In this document: in pieces, positions 1 through 7,438 of the stretch
Position numbering within the stretch: the stretch's first letter is position 1
Layout: every line of letters begins with the position of its first letter
Assembly: GCA_023131935.1 (NCBI GenBank)
Contig: JAGLYY010000134.1
Coordinates: 1 to 23,226 of the forward strand
Direction of reading: 5' to 3'
Origin: Spirochaetales bacterium
GTDB taxonomy: Bacteria > Spirochaetota > Spirochaetia > JAGLYY01
Length of the DNA stretch: 23,226 nt
The notes under the pieces: model-generated
What the model was told of the DNA's origin: nothing
What the model saw: the letters and a program-made list of their open reading frames with translations, nothing else
The model's database searches: none
Position numbers and translations under genes: made by a program

Positions 1-137
1 GGTTCAACGGTAAACTCCCGCATGGCGAAATTCGGGGTCCCCATCTTTTTTGACAATAACCAACGGATAGAAACTCCTTTTGCGCCTTCAACTTCCACTT
101 TATCCTGCGGGACCTCCGCTGCTTTATGTACTACCAT
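1..137 (-). CDS. Cupin-domain protein, N-terminal part (cut by window edge)
   Basis: Reading from 137 leftwards, the frame stays open for 45 codons to the window edge. It begins MVVHKAAEVPQDKVEVEGAK and continues into VSIRWLL, GTPNFAMREF and TVE. This pattern (a VEGAKGVSIRWL stretch followed by PNFAMR) is typical of the first strands of small single-domain cupins, metal-binding beta-barrel proteins of varied or unknown function. The metal-binding His motif would lie beyond the edge, so activity cannot be judged. An AGGAG ribosome-binding site sits 7-8 nt before the ATG, and a sigma70-like promoter lies further upstream. The next gene rightwards is divergent. The family call rests on sequence pattern only. 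Confidence 0.7.
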   Translation of the reverse strand, partial: MVVHKAAEVPQDKVEVEGAKGVSIRWLLSKKMGTPNFAMREFTVE

Positions 138-196
138 GGTATCATCTCCTTATCACTCTACATTACATAGCATAAACTATTTTTAAAATTGCTCCC

Positions 197-224
197 ATTA
201 TACCCCGGAAACTTTTTTTTTGAA
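197..224 (-). promoter_or_regulatory. Sigma70-like promoter for the cupin gene
   Basis: On the minus strand there is a perfect TATAAT (complement of 197-202) preceded, after a 16-bp spacer, by TTCAAA (complement of 219-224), which matches TTGACA at 4 of 6 positions. The predicted start would lie near 190, giving a leader of about 50 nt that contains the AGGAG site. A run of nine A/T (213-221) lies across the -35 edge and the spacer. Confidence 0.5.
213..221. repeat. T9/A9 homopolymer inside a promoter spacer
   Basis: Nine consecutive T on the plus strand. It falls in the spacer and -35 edge of the predicted cupin promoter, so length change by slippage would alter promoter spacing. That it varies is only an inference. 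Confidence 0.6.
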
Positions 225-280
225 TATTCCCGCATTCAGACTGTATTCATCATGTTATGTCCGCAATCAGGAGTTTATAC

Positions 281-391
281 ATGACCATTACAACCGACCC
301 TCCAGTAATAGTATTGTATATAGTTATCGGAGTATTCCTACTTATAATGCTCAGTATGATCATGAAAAAAGGGGAGAAAATTAATGATTGA
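281..391 (+). CDS. Small single-span membrane peptide (36 aa), upstream of the ABC exporter
   Basis: An ATG at 281 opens a 36-codon frame ending TGA at 389-391. It is preceded by CAGGAG with a spacing of 7 nt. The peptide starts MTITTDPP, has a hydrophobic stretch from about residue 9 to 28 (VIVLYIVIGVFLLIMLSMIM), and ends in a charged tail KKGEKIND. This is the layout of a single-pass membrane peptide with its C-terminus in the cytoplasm. Its last 8 nt overlap the start of the exporter ATPase, and it contains that gene's GGGGAG ribosome-binding site, so translational coupling is plausible. I recognise no family. It could be an accessory subunit or a leader peptide; chance cannot be excluded. 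Confidence 0.5.
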   Translation: MTITTDPPVIVLYIVIGVFLLIMLSMIMKKGEKIND

Positions 392-1115
392 ATTGAAAAA
401 TCTTTCCAAGAGTTACCAGAACGGAAAAGTAAAGGCGGTGCGGCACCTGGATCTAACGGTGAAGCCTGGAGATGTCTTCGGTTTCCTCGGACCTAACGGT
501 GCCGGTAAATCTACAACGATTAAAATGATGGTAGGACTTCTTCAATCAGATAACGGGTCCATTCAGATGAATGGGATTGATATTTCTTGGGACCCTCTTG
601 GGATAAAGAAGATAATTGGCTATGTGCCCGATGAACCGATCCTCTACGATAAGATGCGGGGATCAGCTTTTCTCGCGTTTATAGCCGACATTTTCGAAGT
701 CCCAGGGGAAAAACGGGAAAAGATAAAGAATCTCGCCAAAGATTTTGAACTTTCTGATGCCCTTGATGATCTCATTTCCTCCTACTCCCATGGAATGAAA
801 CAGAAGCTCTCTATCATTGCCGCCCTTCTGCATGATCCTGAAATTTTCATCCTCGATGAGCCCATCGTCGGTCTCGATCCCCGGTCATCTTTCCTGCTTA
901 AAGAGAAAATGCGCCGGCATGCTGAAGAGGGGAAAACAGTGTTTTTCTCCACCCATGTGATGGAGGTTGCTGAGAAGCTCTGCGACCGGGTCGGGATCAT
1001 CCACCATGGCCGGATGATCGCGGTAGGGCCCCTGGAGGAACTAAAAACCCAATCCCGAAACAGTCATGATTCCCTGGAACAGTTATTCTTGGAGCTTACC
1101 GATGAAAACGTTTAG
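384..1115 (+). CDS. ABC-2 type exporter, ATP-binding subunit
   Basis: A 243-residue ATPase that would energise export or lipid/peptide movement by the downstream permease. Visible motifs: Walker A GPNGAGKS (36-43), signature YSHGMKQK (134-141) in place of LSGGQ, Walker B IFILDEP (154-160), D-loop GLD (163-165) and the switch His191. The SHGM signature is common in ABC-2 type exporters of the Ecs/Ytr kind. The residue that is usually Gln in the Q-loop appears to be Asp83 (context GYVPDEP), a variation seen in some of these exporters. The start is supported by GGGGAG 7 nt upstream. The gene overlaps the permease start by 14 nt, so the two form one unit. The substrate cannot be inferred. Confidence 0.9.
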   Translation: MIELKNLSKSYQNGKVKAVRHLDLTVKPGDVFGFLGPNGAGKSTTIKMMVGLLQSDNGSIQMNGIDISWDPLGIKKIIGYVPDEPILYDKMRGSAFLAFIADIFEVPGEKREKIKNLAKDFELSDALDDLISSYSHGMKQKLSIIAALLHDPEIFILDEPIVGLDPRSSFLLKEKMRRHAEEGKTVFFSTHVMEVAEKLCDRVGIIHHGRMIAVGPLEELKTQSRNSHDSLEQLFLELTDENV

Positions 1116-2757
1116 GCTGCTCAGGGCCTCCCTGCAAGGGACATCCTGGTTTTCCAGGGGGGGATTACAGGAATTAAAAAACCGGGACCAGCTCTGGCTC
1201 CTCCCTCTGGGTGGAGCAGGTATTCTGGTGGCCATCGGATCATTCATCATGATGCTTATCAGAAATTATCAGGGAATTCTCGCTCTCGGACTCCAGGCGG
1301 GCAGGCCTGAAGCCCTTTTCTTTTTCTCCCTACTCGGAAGCACCATTTTTATCTTCCTTATAACCATCCCCTTCGGGATTTCCTTACTCTATTTTTCAAG
1401 GGATACAAGAATGCTTATCCCTCTGCCGCTCAAGGACTTTGAGATTGTCGCGGCAAAAACCCTACACCTCTACCTTTTCCTTTTGCCGCTCCACCTGCTT
1501 ATCTTCATCCCCGCGGTTGTTGTCACTGCCTCAAATCTCACTGTCTGTCCGCTGTTTTATATAAACACAGTAATTCAGGGTATATTTATCCCCCTGCTTC
1601 CAATCGCCCTTGGGGTGGGATTTATTGTTCTCCTTATGAAAGCAGTAAATATCTCCCGCCACAAAACAGCCTTCGAAGTTTTCGGAATGCTCTTTGGCCT
1701 GATGATGATCCTCGGATTTCAAGTCCTCCTTACAAGGGTTATGGCCAGTGAACTGACCGGTGAAGGGCAGGCTATCTTTGCCCGGCTCCTGGAGTTGGTA
1801 AACAGATTTATTGATGCTCTGCCTCCCCTGAAGTGGGCTGCAATGGGATTCTTTGCCGATGGAGCAGGTTATCTGCTTCTCTCTATCCTGACTTCCGCGG
1901 GGTTTTTCGTTATTACCCTCCTGCTTATTCATCGCGGATTTATAAAAGGACTCAGCGCCAGGATGGAATCCCAATCGGTAAGCCGCGTCCGAAAGGGCAA
2001 AGGGTCAACGATCCTCAGGCAGCGAAGTATAACGAAGTCCCTGATATACCGGGAGTGGAAGATCCTCTCCTCAAACTCAACCTTTATCTTCGAAGCCTTC
2101 GGAGAGGTCCTTGTACTGCCGCTGCTCCTCCTAGTTTTCAGTTTTGTAACCCCGGGAGAAGCCCGTGAGGGTCTCGATAGCCTTTTAGCCGCGATCCCCC
2201 ATCCGGAACTCATCATTTTCGGTCTGGTTGTCCTGTTTGCCAGCATCAACGCGATGGCTTCGACAAGCCTCTCACGGGAGGGCAGGTCTTTTGCCTTAAG
2301 TCTCACACTGCCCCTTTCTTCGCGGGAACAGATGAAGGCGAAACTATTATTTCAGATAGTATTATTCTTCCCTGCTTATCTCTTGAACATGACCATCCTG
2401 ATGATCATCCTGAAAGTCCCGGTAGGTGCCGCCATGTTCATTGTTCCCGGAGGTTTCGGTTTTATCATCCTCGGGTTCCTGACCGGAATTTCGGTAGATC
2501 TCCGGAGGCCGGTACTTACCTGGTCCCATCCACAGCAGGCGGTAAAACAGAACCTGAATGTCCTTGTGAGTATGGGTCTATCCGTTGTGGTAATTGGTGC
2601 TCACGCCGGGATTGCATGGCTTCTGTTGAAAGCGGGAATGGGAACCACTATGGTTGGATTTTCGATAGCTCTTCTCGCCCTGTTTTTTGCGGCTCTTCTG
2701 TTTCCCGGAGTCATCAGATATGCTGAAAAGTCCTACGGAGGCAGACTGGAGATCTAA
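1102..2757 (+). CDS. ABC-2 type exporter, large permease subunit
   Basis: A hydrophobic protein of 551 residues if started at ATG 1102 (MKTFRLLRAS), which has a GGAG site 7 nt upstream. An upstream in-frame ATG at 1066 lacks a comparable site and lies deep in the ATPase gene. There are about a dozen hydrophobic segments, with a central soluble part around residues 300-330 rich in Arg/Lys/Ser (SVSRVRKGKGS) separating two halves, which looks like a tandem arrangement of two six-helix units in one chain. It overlaps the ATPase gene by 14 nt. It resembles large putative ABC exporter permeases known only from genome surveys; substrate unknown. The gene ends 9 nt before the converging GNAT-like gene, with no obvious terminator between. 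Confidence 0.85.
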   Translation: MKTFRLLRASLQGTSWFSRGGLQELKNRDQLWLLPLGGAGILVAIGSFIMMLIRNYQGILALGLQAGRPEALFFFSLLGSTIFIFLITIPFGISLLYFSRDTRMLIPLPLKDFEIVAAKTLHLYLFLLPLHLLIFIPAVVVTASNLTVCPLFYINTVIQGIFIPLLPIALGVGFIVLLMKAVNISRHKTAFEVFGMLFGLMMILGFQVLLTRVMASELTGEGQAIFARLLELVNRFIDALPPLKWAAMGFFADGAGYLLLSILTSAGFFVITLLLIHRGFIKGLSARMESQSVSRVRKGKGSTILRQRSITKSLIYREWKILSSNSTFIFEAFGEVLVLPLLLLVFSFVTPGEAREGLDSLLAAIPHPELIIFGLVVLFASINAMASTSLSREGRSFALSLTLPLSSREQMKAKLLFQIVLFFPAYLLNMTILMIILKVPVGAAMFIVPGGFGFIILGFLTGISVDLRRPVLTWSHPQQAVKQNLNVLVSMGLSVVVIGAHAGIAWLLLKAGMGTTMVGFSIALLALFFAALLFPGVIRYAEKSYGGRLEI

Positions 2758-2766
2758 AGAATTATA

Positions 2767-3909
2767 TCAGCTTGCTTCCGTAATAGGACGTTGGTACATC
2801 CGGTGGACTTTATAAATATCCCCGCCAAGGGTCTCCACATCCCGGAGCATCAGTTCAGTTTTTTCAGAAATCTGAACGAACTCCGCTGTTTCAAACCCCA
2901 TCTCTTTAACCGACTTTGCAAGCTCTGAGTAAAGGAGGGCGTTCCCGCCAAGTCGTTGATATTTATCATGAATTCCAACTCCATTAAAAAATATCTTCTG
3001 ACGATTCTTCGCCCCCCGAAGGAGCCGGAGAATCTTGATTGGACCGAGCTTTCCACGGTTCTTCTGCATGGGACCGGACATATCGGGGAATGAGAGGAGA
3101 TAACCTACCACCTCATCATCGTAGGTGAGAATCTTGATGAGTTGCGGATCGATAACGATCATGAGATCATTTTTAACCTGTTCCAGCTCCTCCTCAGTCA
3201 TCGGATAATCCTCCAGATGGTCCCCAAGGGTCATGTTATACAGGTATTTCATCTTATTGGCGATCTTTTTTACTTCCCTCTTGTTACGAAACCGGAGGAC
3301 CTTGAATCTTCCCCGCTTTAGGACTTTTTCCGCTACCGATTCCACCCTGGGGGGAATATCAATCTTCCCCGGATCGAGATTCATCGAGTTCAGATCAACA
3401 TATTTCGTAAAACGGGCATTTTCAAGCAGTTTCGGATAGTAAGGATAATTATAGGGCATCATGTTCATGGCGGCCCGGTGCTTGTATCCCTTGATGAGGA
3501 TCCCACTCCCCGACGCCCCTCCCTGGAGCATAGGACCAGCCAAATCTGAAAGTCCACGATCTTTCGCCCAGGAAGAAAGGTGATTAAAAAGATAGTTTGC
3601 CGCTTCCTGATCATCCACCGCGTCAAAAAAGTAAAATTGCGCGAAATTGGTGCCATGCTCCTTATTGTACCGCTCATTTTTTGTGACACAGCATCGGGCG
3701 AGGGTCCGGCCATCCTCACAAAGAAGGAAAAAATCGCCTTCGGCATGGTGAAAATAGGGATGTTTCTTTTTAATGAGGTCTTTCACATCGTTGTCGAACC
3801 AGGGAACCCACTGGGTAACGCCCTTATAGAGTCTTTTTGGAAAGGCAATAAACTCCCGGATCAATGGTCTGGAGGTCCCAACCTCTTTAATTATGAAATT
3901 ACGTTTCAT
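2767..3909 (-). CDS. GNAT-fold acyltransferase-like protein
   Basis: A 380-residue soluble protein if started at ATG 3909 (MKRNFIIKEV), which has a strong GGAGGGAGG site 5 nt upstream. An earlier in-frame ATG at 3936 adds nine residues without a site. The N-terminal part contains PKRLYKG, WVPWFDND and HPYFHHAEGDFFL, and the C-terminal part has a strand-turn-helix pattern GVGIHDKYQRLGGNALLYSEL (about residues 315-335), resembling the acetyl-CoA-binding loop of GNAT N-acetyltransferases. Proteins of this length and pattern are widespread and usually annotated as hypothetical or GNAT-like. Substrate and activity are unknown. It stands alone on the minus strand, converging on the ABC exporter genes. 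Confidence 0.65.
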   Translation of the reverse strand: MKRNFIIKEVGTSRPLIREFIAFPKRLYKGVTQWVPWFDNDVKDLIKKKHPYFHHAEGDFFLLCEDGRTLARCCVTKNERYNKEHGTNFAQFYFFDAVDDQEAANYLFNHLSSWAKDRGLSDLAGPMLQGGASGSGILIKGYKHRAAMNMMPYNYPYYPKLLENARFTKYVDLNSMNLDPGKIDIPPRVESVAEKVLKRGRFKVLRFRNKREVKKIANKMKYLYNMTLGDHLEDYPMTEEELEQVKNDLMIVIDPQLIKILTYDDEVVGYLLSFPDMSGPMQKNRGKLGPIKILRLLRGAKNRQKIFFNGVGIHDKYQRLGGNALLYSELAKSVKEMGFETAEFVQISEKTELMLRDVETLGGDIYKVHRMYQRPITEAS

Positions 3910-4013
3910 TTTTCCTCCCTCCGATGTTAGGAGCATTATACGGTCAGTAAATTAACGCCGCAAGGGTGAGCGATCGCTCGATACCGGATCCGCTTGATCC
4001 TTATCCCAAAGCC

Positions 4014-4044
4014 TGTTAACCTCCACACCTGTAATGGCTAACCA
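4014..4044. promoter_or_regulatory. Probable BirA (biotin repressor) operator of bioYMN
   Basis: TGTTAACC (4014-4021), a 14-bp spacer, then GGCTAACCA (4036-4044) form an imperfect inverted repeat. The BirA signal described across bacteria is close to TTGTAAACC, 14 or 15 bp, GGTTTACAA, and this matches in half-site core, orientation and spacing. It lies 52 bp before the bioY start codon, the expected place for biotin-dependent repression of biotin uptake. Binding itself is inferred. Confidence 0.6.
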
Positions 4045-4095
4045 TTCCCCACAGTATGCATTATCTAAAATAAACCAAAATAAAGGAGTACCTTT

Positions 4096-4680
4096 TTGAA
4101 AAAGAATCCGCCATTGATTTCAACCGTTATTTCCGCCCTCTTCGCGGCCCTGATTACCGCGGGCGCCTATATCGCCATTCCCATCGGCCCGGTACCCCTG
4201 GTAATGCAGAACTTCTTTGTCATCCTTGCGGGGGTCCTTCTCGGTCCCGGCCTTGGCCTCTCCGCGATTCTGCTTTACCTGTTTCTTGGAGCTGTGGGGT
4301 TACCCGTATTTGCCGGAGGTTCCGGCGGATTAATCCACCTCATTGGACCTACCGGGGGATACCTTCTTGCCTATATCCCGGCAGTTCTCCTAATCGGTTA
4401 CATCTCACAAAAGGGGGGGAAACGTCCTGTCACCGATCTCCTCGCCTTAACCGCGGGTTCTCTCCTGGTTTACGCCATCGGGGTCCCCTGGCTGAAAGTT
4501 TCCACGGGGATGGACTGGGGAAAAGCCTTTCTGCTTGGGATGGTCCCCTTTCTTATCGGAGATGCCCTTAAGATTGCGGCTGCTGGTATTCTCGCCCGAT
4601 TCCTGCATCCGGTAATGCGGGATATCCTTCCTTCCTCTACGGAACAGGTAAAGAGCGAAAGGAGCGGAAAGACCAAATGA
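4096..4680 (+). CDS. bioY: Biotin ECF transporter S-component BioY
   Basis: A 194-residue integral membrane protein that binds biotin at the membrane and delivers it through the ECF module encoded next door. It shows the BioY family pattern: GAYIAIPIGPVPLVMQNFF near the N-terminus, LAGVLLGPGLG, a Gly-rich VFAGGSGG followed by IGPTGGYL, and about six hydrophobic spans. Length is normal for the family. The start is TTG at 4096 with AAAGGAG 7 nt upstream; no ATG fits better. The stop overlaps the next gene by ATGA (4677-4680), indicating translational coupling. An inverted repeat upstream matches the BirA operator, so repression by biotin is likely. Confidence 0.93.
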   Translation: MKKNPPLISTVISALFAALITAGAYIAIPIGPVPLVMQNFFVILAGVLLGPGLGLSAILLYLFLGAVGLPVFAGGSGGLIHLIGPTGGYLLAYIPAVLLIGYISQKGGKRPVTDLLALTAGSLLVYAIGVPWLKVSTGMDWGKAFLLGMVPFLIGDALKIAAAGILARFLHPVMRDILPSSTEQVKSERSGKTK

Positions 4681-5462
4681 CTCCGGAAACCGCCGGTCCC
4701 GCGAAAGGAGATTTTCTCCTGCATGCAGAAGAACTCTCCCATCATTTTCCCGATGGGACCCTTGCTATCGATGGAGTAAACTTTCACGTCAGGAGGGGAG
4801 AGTTCCTCCTCCTCATGGGCAGAAATGGCTCAGGGAAAACCGTTTTGATCAGACATCTGAACGGCCTCTATAAACCCACCGGGGGAGAGGTCTTTCTCGA
4901 AGGTCAACCGATCCGGCACAACCTGAGGGAGACCCGGAGAAGAATTGGTCTTGTCTTTCAGGACGCTGACAGCCAGATTGTCGGCCAAACTGTCTGGCGG
5001 GATATCGCCTTCGGGCCGGAAAACCTTCGTCTTGACAGAGAGGAGATCGAGAGGAGGGTTGAAGCGGCCCTCCGCCTCCTCGGCCTTGAACACCTCAGGG
5101 ACCACCGGCCCCACCTCCTTTCGGGTGGTGAAAAGCGGCGGCTCGCCATTGCCGGTGTTTTTGCCATGGATCCGGACATCATCATTCTTGACGAACCCTT
5201 TTCAAACCTCGATTTTGAAGGGGTCCGGCAGGTCCTTGAAGGGATCCTTGCCCTTCACCGGAAGGGGCACACCATCATCCTGGTTACACACGATTTCGAG
5301 AAATCCGCCGCTCACGCGGAACGGGTAGTCATTATGGACCGGGGGAGAATAGCGGCTGATGGGCCGCCGGAGGAGATTGTCGGTATTCTGGGTGATTTCG
5401 GTATCAGAGTCCCCTTTGGGTCAGACCGTTCAATGGAGTCATTGACATGGCTGAATCAATAA
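4677..5462 (+). CDS. bioM: Biotin ECF transporter ATPase BioM (EcfA-type)
   Basis: A 261-residue ABC ATPase of the CbiO/EcfA type. Motifs: Walker A GRNGSGKT (48-55), Q-loop VFQDADSQI (93-101), signature LSGGEKRR (148-155), Walker B IIILDEPF (168-175) and switch His205 in THDF. The FQDADSQIVGQTV stretch is characteristic of ECF ATPases. Because only one ATPase gene is present and it lies between bioY and a T-component gene, this fits a group I (dedicated) biotin transporter working as an ATPase homodimer, as in BioMNY systems. The start overlaps the bioY stop by 4 nt and the end overlaps bioN by 16 nt. Confidence 0.9.
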   Translation: MTPETAGPAKGDFLLHAEELSHHFPDGTLAIDGVNFHVRRGEFLLLMGRNGSGKTVLIRHLNGLYKPTGGEVFLEGQPIRHNLRETRRRIGLVFQDADSQIVGQTVWRDIAFGPENLRLDREEIERRVEAALRLLGLEHLRDHRPHLLSGGEKRRLAIAGVFAMDPDIIILDEPFSNLDFEGVRQVLEGILALHRKGHTIILVTHDFEKSAAHAERVVIMDRGRIAADGPPEEIVGILGDFGIRVPFGSDRSMESLTWLNQ

Positions 5463-6154
5463 TTTTTCATTTTCGCCCGGGGAAAAGCTCCCTCCACCGG
5501 CTGGACTGCAGATTTAAACTTCTCCTCATGGTGTTGCTGACAGTATCAATATTCAGCGCGACCTACCGGGGGCTCTTTCTCATTTCGCTTTGCGTCCTGT
5601 CAGGGGTTTTCACATCCCGGTTAATCCACAGGGGGTTCCTCAGAGATTTCCGGGGATTCCTCCTCATCCTCTCTCTGATTTTCCTCTCCCGGACACTTAC
5701 CGAAGGTCTCATCTTCGGCCTCTCAGGCAGCTGGCGGTTCCTGTTGGTTATTCTCCTCGGAATGGTCCTGTCCGCTACAACGGACCCGGCAGATATTCAT
5801 GGGGCGGTCTATTGGTACCTGAAGCGCCTCCCTTTCATCAAAGCCGGGGACATAGGGACCAGGGTAAGTCTTGCAATCACCCTGATTCCCCTTATCCTCG
5901 ATCAGACCCGCGAAGTTACGGAAGCGCAGAAATCGAGATTCATCGAAGGACAAAGGAATCCGGTATTCAGGATCCTCGCGCAAACCCTCCCCCTCCTTGT
6001 CAGCACCCTCTACCGGAGCAGGGAAATCACCCTTGCGCTGGAAAGCAGATGCTACGACGAAAACACGCCGCCTCACCTCAGCAGGCCCGCTTCCGGTCAG
6101 TGGCTCCTCTTCCTCAGTACAGCAGCGATCTCCATTTCCGGAATATTGGTGTAG
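5447..6154 (+). CDS. bioN: Biotin ECF transporter T-component BioN (EcfT-type)
   Basis: A 235-residue membrane protein linking the ATPases to BioY. It has the N-terminal EcfT signature LDCRFKLL (19-26), about five hydrophobic spans, and two coupling motifs of the Ala-Arg-Ser type in variant form, AQKSRFI (160-166) and ALESRCY (197-203), which in EcfT proteins contact the ATPase grooves. The second-position residue is Ser-Arg in both. The ATG at 5447 lies inside the end of bioM (16-nt overlap). It is the last gene of the operon, ending 14 nt before the converging alcohol dehydrogenase gene. Assignment to biotin rests on linkage to bioY. Confidence 0.87.
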   Translation: MAESIIFHFRPGKSSLHRLDCRFKLLLMVLLTVSIFSATYRGLFLISLCVLSGVFTSRLIHRGFLRDFRGFLLILSLIFLSRTLTEGLIFGLSGSWRFLLVILLGMVLSATTDPADIHGAVYWYLKRLPFIKAGDIGTRVSLAITLIPLILDQTREVTEAQKSRFIEGQRNPVFRILAQTLPLLVSTLYRSREITLALESRCYDENTPPHLSRPASGQWLLFLSTAAISISGILV

Positions 6155-6168
6155 AAAAAAACTTCGCG

Positions 6169-7329
6169 TTAGTATCCGGAGCGCAGGGAAAGGATCTCCT
6201 CTACAGCTTTGCCGTCAATGGCTCCGTGCTCACCGAGTTTCATTCCTTCCCCGCGAAAGCGCTTACCGACAAGGGAAACAGCCTCTTCGGGACATCCATT
6301 CCCCTTTAAGGTAGTACTTACTCCCAGAGATTCAAAGAATTCCACTGTTCGCTCAATTGCCAGGTTGATTATCTCCTCACGGGTCCCCGCGGTTATTCCC
6401 CATACACGCCGGGCATACTGGAGAATCCGCTCTCCCTTTGCCTCCCGCTGGTGTTCCATAACCCCGGGCAGAACGATCGCGAGAGTGCGGCCATGATCAA
6501 CTCCATACAAAGCAGTTAGTTGATGACCGATGACGTGGGAAGACCAGTCATGGACAACCCCCGCACCGATTAACCCATTCAGGGCCATGGTGCTCGACCA
6601 CATGATGTTCGCCCTCGCCTCGTAATCATTCGGGTTTTTCATTACCTTTGGCCCCTCTTCAATGAGTGTAAGAAGAACCCCCTCCGCCTGCCGGTCCTGA
6701 ATCGGCGTATTGATATTCACCGTAAGATACTGCTCCATAACGTGGATAAAGGAATCCACCACCCCGTTAGCGGTCTGCCGTCCGGGAAGACTCATAGTTG
6801 TTTCGGGATCCAGGATCGAGAAAACAGGAAAAATCTTCGGGCTTGCGTTTCCCTTCTTTTCCTTCGTCTCCCGCCGGGAAATGACGAAATTCGGGTTCAT
6901 CTCTGAACCGGTAGCGGGAAGGGTGAGGACACAACCCAGAGGGACCGCGTCTTTAATCGGGACCTCCCGGGTAACCAGTTTCCAGAGATCATCGCTATCC
7001 GCTTTCATCCCGGCCGCGATGAATTTCGTTCCATCAAGAACACTTCCTCCCCCAATGGCCAGGAGAAAATCCACATCCCCTTTGAGGGCAAGGGCTATCC
7101 CGAGTTTACAGGTCTCGAATTGAGGGTTCGCTTCGATTCCGCCAAACTCAATGATCTCATACCCCTCGAGGGCTTTTATTACCTGGTCGTATACCCCGTT
7201 CCTCTTAATCGAACCACCGCCATACGTCAGCATAATCCGGCTGCCAGAGGGTATCAGTTTCCCAAGCTTGGCAATGGTGCCCTTTCCAAATTCAATCCGG
7301 GTCGGATTGTAAAAAGTGAAATTATTCAT
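6169..7329 (-). CDS. yqhD: Iron/zinc-containing alcohol (aldehyde) dehydrogenase, YqhD type
   Basis: A 386-residue cytosolic NAD(P)H-dependent oxidoreductase. It aligns by eye with E. coli YqhD over its full length: the N-terminus MNNFTFYNPTRIEFGKG, TYGGGSIKRNGVYDQV (35-50), EFGGIEANP (61-69), IGGGSVLDGTKFIAA (92-106) and TLPATGSE (136-143). The four metal ligands are present: Asp192, His196, His265 and His279, with the same 14-residue gap between the last two as in YqhD. YqhD reduces short-chain and toxic aldehydes to alcohols with NADPH; butanol dehydrogenases of the BdhA type are a close alternative, so the exact substrate is open. AGGAG lies 9 nt before the ATG. Upstream are four 13-bp tandem repeats that may hold its control site. 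Confidence 0.9.
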   Translation of the reverse strand: MNNFTFYNPTRIEFGKGTIAKLGKLIPSGSRIMLTYGGGSIKRNGVYDQVIKALEGYEIIEFGGIEANPQFETCKLGIALALKGDVDFLLAIGGGSVLDGTKFIAAGMKADSDDLWKLVTREVPIKDAVPLGCVLTLPATGSEMNPNFVISRRETKEKKGNASPKIFPVFSILDPETTMSLPGRQTANGVVDSFIHVMEQYLTVNINTPIQDRQAEGVLLTLIEEGPKVMKNPNDYEARANIMWSSTMALNGLIGAGVVHDWSSHVIGHQLTALYGVDHGRTLAIVLPGVMEHQREAKGERILQYARRVWGITAGTREEIINLAIERTVEFFESLGVSTTLKGNGCPEEAVSLVGKRFRGEGMKLGEHGAIDGKAVEEILSLRSGY

Positions 7330-7345
7330 TTAAATCTCCTAAGTT

Positions 7346-7397
7346 CATAGACAAAACCCATGGACAAATCTCATGGATAAGACTCATGGATAAAAGT
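7346..7397. repeat. Four tandem 13-bp repeats upstream of yqhD
   Basis: Units begin at 7346 (CATAGACAAAACC), 7359 (CATGGACAAATCT), 7372 (CATGGATAAGACT) and 7385 (CATGGATAAAAGT). The consensus is CATGGAYAA plus four variable bases. The array ends 17 bp before the yqhD start codon, within its leader or promoter, in the 109-bp gap after asnA. Confidence 0.85.
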
Positions 7398-7438
7398 ATA
7401 ATAAATAATTTGCACTTCCATAAGAAGAAAAATACACT

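Noticed and set aside
3580..3930. Long plus-strand frame opposite the GNAT-like gene
   Set aside because: It is a shadow frame; the minus-strand frame has a strong ribosome-binding site and coherent protein pattern.
4413..4419. G7 run in bioY and a similar G7 run at 1157-1163 in the permease gene
   Set aside because: Seven bases is common by chance in this G+C-rich part and too short to argue for slippage.
7322..7387. Minus-strand 21-residue frame through the 13-bp repeats overlapping the yqhD start, a possible leader peptide
   Set aside because: No ribosome-binding site upstream and no run of regulatory codons.
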